Below, one piece after another: positions 58,427 through 64,000 of a stretch of 64,000 nt of DNA. The notes beneath the pieces are model-generated. The model was not told where the DNA came from and made no database searches. It was given only the letters and a program-made list of their open reading frames with translations. A program made the translations under genes and the position numbers. The stretch spans positions 1-64,000 of the forward strand of contig CABQEV010000003.1 of NCBI GenBank assembly GCA_902463265.1, written 5' to 3'. This DNA comes from UMGS1889 sp900556055 (lineage in GTDB: Bacteria; Bacillota; Clostridia; Oscillospirales; Ruminococcaceae). How positions within the stretch are numbered: position 1 is the first letter of the stretch; each line of letters begins with the position of its first letter.

Positions 58427-59200
58427 ATGAACAAGACACTCAGAAAAGCTGTAATTGCCGGCAACTGGAAAATGAACAAGACCCGTCCCGAGGCTAAGGA
58501 GCTTCTCGAAGCTATCAAGCCCCTCGTTGCTGATGCAAACGGCGTTGAAGTTATCGCTTGCGTTCCTTTCACAAACCTGGAGACAGCTGTTTCCGCAACA
58601 GCAGGCTCCAACATCAAGATCGGTGCAGAAAACGTTCACTTTGAGAAGAGCGGCGCTTTCACAGGCGAGATCTCCGCTGATATGCTCACAGAGATCGGCG
58701 TTGAGTACGTTGTTATCGGTCACTCTGAGAGACGTCAGTACTTCGGCGAGACAGATGAGACAGTTTGCAAGAGAACAATGGCTGCTCTGAATGCAGGTCT
58801 CAAGCCTATCGTTTGCGTAGGTGAGACACTTGAGCAGAGAGAGCTTGGCATCACTGAGGAGATCATTGCAATGCAGACAAAGATCGCTCTCAAGGAGTGC
58901 TGCGAGAAGTGCATCAAGAACGTTATCATCGCTTATGAGCCTGTATGGGCTATCGGAACAGGCAAGACTGCTACTCCCGAGCAGGCTGAGGAAGTTTGCG
59001 CATTCATCAGAAAGACTGTTGAAGGCATGTTCAACAAGGAGATCGCTGACGGCATGACAATCCAGTACGGCGGATCCATGAATGCTAAGAACTGCGCTGA
59101 GCTGCTCTCCAAGCCCGACATCGACGGCGGTCTTATCGGCGGTGCTTCCCTCAAGGCTGAGGACTTCAGCATCATCGTTAAGGCAGCTGTAAACGGCTGA
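58427..59200 (+). CDS. tpiA: Triosephosphate isomerase
   Basis: A 257-residue (beta/alpha)8 barrel. Lys15 in GNWKMNKT, His in VVIGHSERRQYF, catalytic Glu in IAYEPVWAIGTGKTATPEQAEE and the phosphate-gripping loop around GGSMNAKN. Interconverts glyceraldehyde-3-phosphate and dihydroxyacetone phosphate. AAAGGAG before the ATG. Very biased codons. 63 bases before gpmI, probably one transcript. Confidence 0.97.
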   Translation: MNKTLRKAVIAGNWKMNKTRPEAKELLEAIKPLVADANGVEVIACVPFTNLETAVSATAGSNIKIGAENVHFEKSGAFTGEISADMLTEIGVEYVVIGHSERRQYFGETDETVCKRTMAALNAGLKPIVCVGETLEQRELGITEEIIAMQTKIALKECCEKCIKNVIIAYEPVWAIGTGKTATPEQAEEVCAFIRKTVEGMFNKEIADGMTIQYGGSMNAKNCAELLSKPDIDGGLIGGASLKAEDFSIIVKAAVNG

Positions 59201-59263
59201 TATCTGCAATAACTGTTATCTGCGGCAGGGGAACTCTCCTGCCGTTTTAAAAAGGAGTATAAA

Positions 59264-60781
59264 ATGAGTAAAAAACCTGTTGCACTTATTATCATGGACG
59301 GATACGGCATCAACAAGGACACCTACGGAAATGCCATTGCTGCCGCAAATAAGCCCAATCTCGATAAATACTTCGCTGAATGCCCCAACACCATAATCGG
59401 TGCTTCGGGACTTGATGTAGGTCTGCCTGACGGTCAGATGGGCAATTCCGAGGTAGGTCATACAAATATCGGCGCAGGCAGGATCGTTTATCAGATGCTC
59501 GTTAAGATCTCCAAGGATATCAAGGACGGCGTGTTCTTCAAGAACAAGGCTCTCGTTGACGCTATGGAGAACTGCAAAAAGAACGGTTCAGCCCTTCACC
59601 TGATGGGACTTCTCTCTCCCGGAGGCGTTCACAGCCACATGGAACACCTCTACGGTCTGCTGGAAATGGCTAAGCAGCACGGTCTGGAGAAGGTATATAT
59701 CCACGCATTCCTCGACGGACGTGACGTTCCTCCTTCATCCGCTGCAGAGTTCATGGAGGAAGCAGTCAAGGAAGCTGAAAAGATCGGTGTCGGCAAGGTA
59801 GCTACTATCTCGGGACGTTACTATGCTATGGACCGTGACAATGCATGGGACAGAGTTGAAAAGGCTTATGATGCCCTCGTTATGGGTGAAGGTGTCAAGG
59901 GCACATGCCCCGTACAGGCTATCAGGGATTCTTATGCAAACGGCGTTACAGATGAATTCATGCTGCCGACAGTCGTTGATGAAAACGGCATGATCAAGGA
60001 AAATGACAGCGTTATCTTCTTTAACTTCCGTCCTGACCGTGCAAGACAGATCACAAGAGCTTTCGTTGATCCCGAGTTCAAGGGCTTCGAAAGAAAGAAG
60101 GGCTATTTCCCCGTACACTTCGTATGCATGGCTCAGTATGACGCTTCCATGCCTAACGTTACTGTTGCATATCCTCCCGAGCAGCTTACTATGACTATGG
60201 GCGAATATCTCAGCAAGATGGGCAAGACTCAGCTGAGAATTGCAGAAACACAGAAGTATGCTCACGTTACATTCTTCTTCAACGGCGGCGAAGAAAAGCA
60301 GTTCGACGGCGAGGACAGGATCCTTATCCAGTCTCCCGACGTTCCTACTTTCGATCTCAAGCCTGAGATGAGTGCTTACGAGGTATGCGATGCTGTTGTG
60401 AAGGCTATCAATGATGATAAGTACGATGTTATCATTCTTAACTACGCAAACTGCGACATGGTCGGACACACAGGAATTTTCGATGCGGCAAAGGCAGCTG
60501 TTGAGGCTGTTGACACCTGCGTTGGAAAGATGGTAGATGCTATCCTTGCAAAGGGCGGCGTTGCATTCATCACTGCCGATCACGGTAATGCGGATAAGAT
60601 GCTTGAAGCTGACGGTTCGCCTTTCACCGCTCATACCACAAACCCTGTTCCTTTCATCGTTGTAGGTGAGGACTGCAAGGTAAGAGACGGCGGCGTTCTC
60701 GCTGACATCGCTCCCACAATGCTCAAGGTAATGGGTCTGCCTCAGCCTGAGGAAATGACAGGAAAGTCACTTATTGTCTGA
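59264..60781 (+). CDS. gpmI: 2,3-bisphosphoglycerate-independent phosphoglycerate mutase
   Basis: A 505-residue alkaline-phosphatase-fold enzyme. Ser62 in GNSEVGHTNIGAGR is the phosphoserine; ITADHGNADKM and NYANCDMVGHTG bring Mn2+ ligands. Converts 3- to 2-phosphoglycerate. AAAAAGGAG before the ATG. Probably the second gene of a tpiA-gpmI operon, with a strong terminator. Confidence 0.97.
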   Translation: MSKKPVALIIMDGYGINKDTYGNAIAAANKPNLDKYFAECPNTIIGASGLDVGLPDGQMGNSEVGHTNIGAGRIVYQMLVKISKDIKDGVFFKNKALVDAMENCKKNGSALHLMGLLSPGGVHSHMEHLYGLLEMAKQHGLEKVYIHAFLDGRDVPPSSAAEFMEEAVKEAEKIGVGKVATISGRYYAMDRDNAWDRVEKAYDALVMGEGVKGTCPVQAIRDSYANGVTDEFMLPTVVDENGMIKENDSVIFFNFRPDRARQITRAFVDPEFKGFERKKGYFPVHFVCMAQYDASMPNVTVAYPPEQLTMTMGEYLSKMGKTQLRIAETQKYAHVTFFFNGGEEKQFDGEDRILIQSPDVPTFDLKPEMSAYEVCDAVVKAINDDKYDVIILNYANCDMVGHTGIFDAAKAAVEAVDTCVGKMVDAILAKGGVAFITADHGNADKMLEADGSPFTAHTTNPVPFIVVGEDCKVRDGGVLADIAPTMLKVMGLPQPEEMTGKSLIV

Positions 60782-60805
60782 TATTTCGGATCTTGTGTTA
60801 TATCT

Positions 60806-60839
60806 ATCCGCTGTTCTTTATGGGCAGCGGATTTTTTTA
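60806..60839 (+). terminator. Terminator after gpmI
   Basis: ATCCGCTG pairs with CAGCGGAT, then T7. Confidence 0.88.
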
Positions 60840-60874
60840 TATTGCCGATGTTAATAATATATACATTATGTCGC

Positions 60875-60900
60875 AATATATATATATATATATATATATC
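60875..60900. repeat. TA dinucleotide tract
   Basis: About 12 TA units in a row, upstream of the small membrane protein gene. Possibly a slippage-prone promoter-region tract. Confidence 0.7.
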
Positions 60901-60995
60901 ATGAATTTTTACACATTGTGTTGATTAATATGCTATAATATGACAAAATAATGCAGACATTGAATTTTGATATCTGCAAAAAGGGGATAGGGTAT

Positions 60996-61328
60996 ATGTA
61001 TAGTAAAAGCTTTAAATTTATTGCGTACATTATAATTTTTGTTATTGCTGCTGCAACAATTTATATGTATTTTTATTTTGCTGATGCGGGATTATCGGAG
61101 GTAAGCGCAGTTGTTGCCGCTGCCGGTGCGATTTCGGCTATTGGCTGCGGTGGATTATGGCTGGCTGTGGGTGCTATTCTTGATCAGCTTGAACAGATAA
61201 ATGCAAAGCTGGGTTCCGATGATGACAACACCGATGAAGAAGATGGCTGGGTGTGTGAAAAATGCGGCTGCACAAATGTCAGTGAGATCACCGTTTGTGA
61301 AAAATGCGGACATCCAAGACCACAATAA
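60996..61328 (+). CDS. Small membrane protein with C-terminal zinc ribbon
   Basis: A 110-residue protein starting at the ATG at 60996. Two membrane helices (about 8-28 and 38-60) are followed by an acidic linker (DDDNTDEED) and a zinc ribbon with CEKCGC and CEKCGHPRPQ. No function known. AAGGGG lies upstream. Confidence 0.75.
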   Translation: MYSKSFKFIAYIIIFVIAAATIYMYFYFADAGLSEVSAVVAAAGAISAIGCGGLWLAVGAILDQLEQINAKLGSDDDNTDEEDGWVCEKCGCTNVSEITVCEKCGHPRPQ

Positions 61329-61410
61329 ATATAATCGTTCAATTATATGTGCAGTTTGAAGCTGGTCTGTGTCTTTGTGAAAATTCACAAAAAAGTCACC
61401 CGAAAAACTG

Positions 61411-61439
61411 TTGACATAAACTATAAAATGTGGTATAAT
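61411..61439 (+). promoter_or_regulatory. Sigma-A-type promoter of the pyr operon
   Basis: A perfect TTGACA, 17 bases, TATAAT, with a leader of about 175 bases before pyrR. Confidence 0.88.
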
Positions 61440-61466
61440 CTCAAATAGTATGAAATTTGTCCTTTA

Positions 61467-61602
61467 AGTCAATCCCGTGAGGTTGACAAGGCGGTTGTTT
61501 CGGTTATACTGCAATTTTTATGCTGCATTCGGGTGCGGTGTATCTTTATGTATGTTTAGGTGAATTCAGCCTGTCTGTCGATCTTGACGGACAGGCTTTT
61601 TC
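61467..61602 (+). promoter_or_regulatory. PyrR-responsive attenuator of the pyr operon
   Basis: AGTCAATCCCGTGAGGTTGAC (61467-61486) is a PyrR-binding loop matching the consensus ARUCCNGNGAGGYU. It is followed at 61568-61602 by a terminator, AGCCTGTCTGTC / GACGGACAGGCT with T5. UMP-bound PyrR would stabilise the anti-antiterminator and stop transcription before pyrR, so pyrR controls its own operon. Confidence 0.88.
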
Positions 61603-61620
61603 TGTGAGGTGAAACGGATA

Positions 61621-62145
61621 ATGCGGGAAAAAACGGTAATTATGGACGAAAGCTCCATGCGCCGTGCCATTGCCAGGATATGCTATGAGATCGCTGAGAG
61701 AAACAAGGGAGTAGGCGGGCTTGCTGTTGTCGGCATAATGTCAAGAGGCGAATATCTTGCGCTGAGGATAGCCGAAAAGCTGGGCGAGCTTGAAAACTGC
61801 ACTGTTCCTGTCGGAAAGCTTGATATAACGCCGTTCCGCGATGATGAGAAAAATATCTCGGACAGCGATTTCACCGATATTCCGTTTGACATAAAAGATA
61901 AGAAAATTATCCTTGTGGACGATGTTATCTTCACGGGACGGAGCGCTCGTGCTGCGATGGACGCTGTTATCGGCAGGGGCCGTCCGCAGAATGTTCAGCT
62001 GGCAGTCCTTGTTGACAGGGGACACAGGGAGCTTCCCATAAGAGCGGATTACGTCGGCAAGAATGTTCCGACTTCGAGGGAAGAGGCGGTCGTTGTCATG
62101 GTAAAGGAATGTGACGGCTGCGATCAGGTCATTATCGAAAAGTGA
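61621..62145 (+). CDS. pyrR: Bifunctional PyrR (pyrimidine attenuation regulator / uracil phosphoribosyltransferase)
   Basis: A 174-residue PRTase. PRPP motif IILVDDVIFTGRSARAAMDA; VDRGHRELPIRADYVGKN near the C-terminus is the PyrR signature. Binds pyr mRNA with UMP/UTP. I take the ATG at 61621, ten bases after GAGGTG. First gene of the operon; the attenuator precedes it. Confidence 0.96.
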   Translation: MREKTVIMDESSMRRAIARICYEIAERNKGVGGLAVVGIMSRGEYLALRIAEKLGELENCTVPVGKLDITPFRDDEKNISDSDFTDIPFDIKDKKIILVDDVIFTGRSARAAMDAVIGRGRPQNVQLAVLVDRGHRELPIRADYVGKNVPTSREEAVVVMVKECDGCDQVIIEK

Positions 62146-62161
62146 GCGAAAGGAGAATGAA

Positions 62162-63433
62162 ATGAGTTCACTGCTGCTTAAAAATGCTGTGCCGTGCGGA
62201 AAGGATCATCCGTGCGATATCATGATCGAGGAGGGCTTCATTACAGCCGTTGAAAAGGCGGGTACTGCGGAGTTTTCTGCTGACAGAACGATCGACTGTG
62301 AAGGAATGACGGCTTTCCCCGGACTGTTTGATATGCACGTTCATTTCCGTGATCCCGGATATACCTATAAGGAGGATATATTCACGGGTGCTGCTGCTGC
62401 GCTGGCGGGCGGAGTTACGGGCGTTGTCTGCATGCCGAACACAAATCCTGTTATTGATAATGCGGGAGTTGTTTCGTATATCATGGACAAGGCGAGAGAT
62501 ACGGGGCTGAAGATATACCCTGCGGCATGCATTTCTGCGGGAATGCACGGCGGCGAACTCACTGATTTCGATGAGCTTAGAAAAGCGGGCGTAAAGGTCA
62601 TTTCCGATGACGGACGGCCTGTCAAAAATGCCGAGCTTATGCGTCAGGCGCTTGAAAAGTCGGGCGGATATGATCTCCTCTGCGCATCTCACTGCGAGGA
62701 TCTCGACATAATCAAGGGCGGCATCATAAATAAGGGAAGGGCTTCCGAGGCACTCGGTGTAAAGGGCATGGACAGGGCATCTGAGGACAGCATTACTGCA
62801 AGAGAGATAATGCTTGCTGCTTCCTGCGATGCACGTATCCATATCTGCCATGTATCCACAAAGGGCAGCATGGGCATAATCAGGGCGGCAAAGCAGATGG
62901 GCATAAAGGTCACCTGCGAAACTTGTCCGCACTATTTCATGTATACGGACGACAAGGTAATGACGAGAGATGCGGATTACAGAATGAATCCTCCGCTGAG
63001 AACTCCCGATGATATAAAGGCGGTGCTTGACGGTGTTCTTGACGGCACTGTTGACTGCATCGTTACCGACCATGCGCCGCATGCTGCTGAGGAAAAAGCT
63101 GACTTTGAAAAGGCACCGAACGGTGTTGTAGGTCTGGAAACATCTCTGGCGGCGGCACTTACGGTGCTTCATCATGAAAAGGGTGTTTCGCTTGAAAGGA
63201 TCGCTGAGCTTATGGCTGTAAATCCCAGAAAGCTCCTCGGCATCGAGCAGGTCTTTATCGGAGCGGGGTCAAGGGCTGATATCTGCATCGCCGACATAAA
63301 CAGGGAATGGACTGTTGATCCCGAAAAGCTCCATTCCAAGTCAAAGAACACTGTATTTAAGGGAGAACATTTCCGCGGAAAGGTAATGTATACCATATCC
63401 GACGGAGTTATAAGATATACCTGCGAAGATTGA
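62162..63433 (+). CDS. pyrC: Dihydroorotase
   Basis: A 423-residue metallo-amidohydrolase of the class I (AllB/PyrC) type. DMHVHFRDPGYTYKED holds the HxH metal site and the substrate Arg; later SHCEDL, HICHVSTKGS and CIVTDHAPHA supply the other metal ligands. Closes carbamoyl aspartate to dihydroorotate. ATG at 62162 with AAAGGAG seven bases upstream. Sixteen bases after pyrR. Confidence 0.96.
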   Translation: MSSLLLKNAVPCGKDHPCDIMIEEGFITAVEKAGTAEFSADRTIDCEGMTAFPGLFDMHVHFRDPGYTYKEDIFTGAAAALAGGVTGVVCMPNTNPVIDNAGVVSYIMDKARDTGLKIYPAACISAGMHGGELTDFDELRKAGVKVISDDGRPVKNAELMRQALEKSGGYDLLCASHCEDLDIIKGGIINKGRASEALGVKGMDRASEDSITAREIMLAASCDARIHICHVSTKGSMGIIRAAKQMGIKVTCETCPHYFMYTDDKVMTRDADYRMNPPLRTPDDIKAVLDGVLDGTVDCIVTDHAPHAAEEKADFEKAPNGVVGLETSLAAALTVLHHEKGVSLERIAELMAVNPRKLLGIEQVFIGAGSRADICIADINREWTVDPEKLHSKSKNTVFKGEHFRGKVMYTISDGVIRYTCED

Positions 63434-63448
63434 AAAGGAGAGTAAGCT

Positions 63449-64000
63449 ATGTCACTGGACAGACTTATGGAAAAAATCGTTGAGACCCAGAATCCTACCG
63501 TTGTAGGACTCGACCCCAAGCTGGATTACGTTCCCGAATATATCAAGAACGAGGCATTCAGCGAGGACGGATATACGCTCAAAGCGGCAGGAAAGGCTCT
63601 TTTCCGCTTTAACAAGGGCATAATTGACGCTATCTGCGATATTGTCCCTGCGATCAAGCCGCAGGCCGCATATTACGAAATGTACGGATATTACGGAGTT
63701 AAGGCTCTTGCAAAGACTATCGAATATGCAAAAAGCAAGGGCATTTATGTAATTACCGACGGAAAAAGAAATGATATCGGCGCAACTATGGAGGCATATA
63801 CAAACGCTCATCTCGGAACCGTAAAGGTCGGAGACAGAGTGCTTGAACCCTTCGGCGCAGATGCCCTTACCGTAAACGGCTATCTCGGATCGGACGGAAT
63901 CGAGCCGCTTCTCGAAGCATGCCGCATATACGACAAGGGTATATTTGTGCTTGTCAAGACATCCAACAAGTCATCGGGCGAGCTTCAGGACAGGCTCATT
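63449..64000 (+). CDS. pyrF: Orotidine-5'-phosphate decarboxylase (3' end outside window)
   Basis: The first 184 codons of a type 2 PyrF. TVVGLDPKLDYVPEY, then the catalytic YVITDGKRNDIGAT (Lys-Asp pair) are visible, and FVLVKTSNKSSGE near the window edge. Makes UMP from OMP. Fifteen bases after pyrC with AAAAGGAGAG upstream; the pyr operon clearly continues beyond the window. Confidence 0.95.
   Translation, partial: MSLDRLMEKIVETQNPTVVGLDPKLDYVPEYIKNEAFSEDGYTLKAAGKALFRFNKGIIDAICDIVPAIKPQAAYYEMYGYYGVKALAKTIEYAKSKGIYVITDGKRNDIGATMEAYTNAHLGTVKVGDRVLEPFGADALTVNGYLGSDGIEPLLEACRIYDKGIFVLVKTSNKSSGELQDRLI

Noticed and set aside
1..64000. CRISPR array, prophage, rRNA operon or plasmid origin
   Set aside because: No regularly spaced direct repeats, no phage structural or integrase genes, no rRNA sequence and no replication-initiator gene or iterons seen.

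Overview
The window reads as chromosomal DNA of a low-to-mid GC Gram-positive Clostridium-class bacterium, most likely a Ruminococcus-like member of the Oscillospiraceae. The reasons are strong AGGAGG-type ribosome sites, textbook sigma-A promoters with 17-base spacers, a leucine T-box, a PyrR-type attenuator, spore-formation genes (spoIIA operon, dpaAB, spoIVB, spoVAD-spoVAE, ytaF), and cytoplasmic glycoside hydrolases typical of gut plant-glycan users. The family assignment is inference. No CRISPR array, intact insertion sequence, prophage or rRNA gene is visible.

Layout. 1-3.1 kb is an accessory, AT-richer patch: the end of a Cys-rich protein, a free-standing HsdR N-terminal nuclease domain, an overlapping PD-(D/E)XK protein, and the wreck of an IS1182-type transposase. 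3.2-4.7 kb is the spoIIAA-spoIIAB-sigF operon. 4.8-7.4 kb holds an AIM24 protein, purB and a DUF1540 protein. 7.4-14.5 kb is carbohydrate use: a GH2 beta-galactosidase-like enzyme, a MarR-TauE pair and a GH31 alpha-glucosidase. 15.0-18.3 kb is a VTC polyphosphate polymerase / DUF4956 / beta-helix lipoprotein operon. 18.3-28.4 kb is housekeeping and signalling: trmB, an alpha/beta hydrolase with a YdcF protein, a TetR-membrane protein pair, rimO-pgsA-EAL, ytaF, birA, a zinc-ribbon protein and a tRNA-like RNA behind a sigma factor gene. 29-38.9 kb is mostly on the minus strand: a DivIVA-like protein, CorA, an MNT-HEPN-SLOG three-gene cassette, an mnmM-like methyltransferase, a large Asp-rich membrane protein, a lipoprotein cyclophilin and dpaAB. 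39.2-42.8 kb is a pair of TrkA proteins with an FtsA-like ATPase. 42.8-50.2 kb holds spoIVB, membrane proteins, spoVAD-spoVAE, ppiB and metA. 50.6-52.8 kb is tRNA-Arg and T-box-leuA. 53-60.8 kb is a LacI regulator and a glycolysis group (pgk, tpiA, gpmI) interrupted by a large lipoprotein. 61.4-64 kb is the start of a PyrR-regulated pyr operon (pyrR, pyrC, partial pyrF).

Most notable unexplained structure: (i) six intergenic copies of a roughly 137-bp repeat with conserved ends, three in each orientation; (ii) two almost identical 110-bp hairpin elements (MITE-like), whose right end abuts or lies close to two of the 137-bp repeats; (iii) a non-canonical tRNA-like sequence between two minus-strand genes; (iv) an MNT-HEPN-SLOG cassette with its own promoter, in which the nucleotidyltransferase has lost its catalytic motif; (v) the left-edge nuclease cassette.
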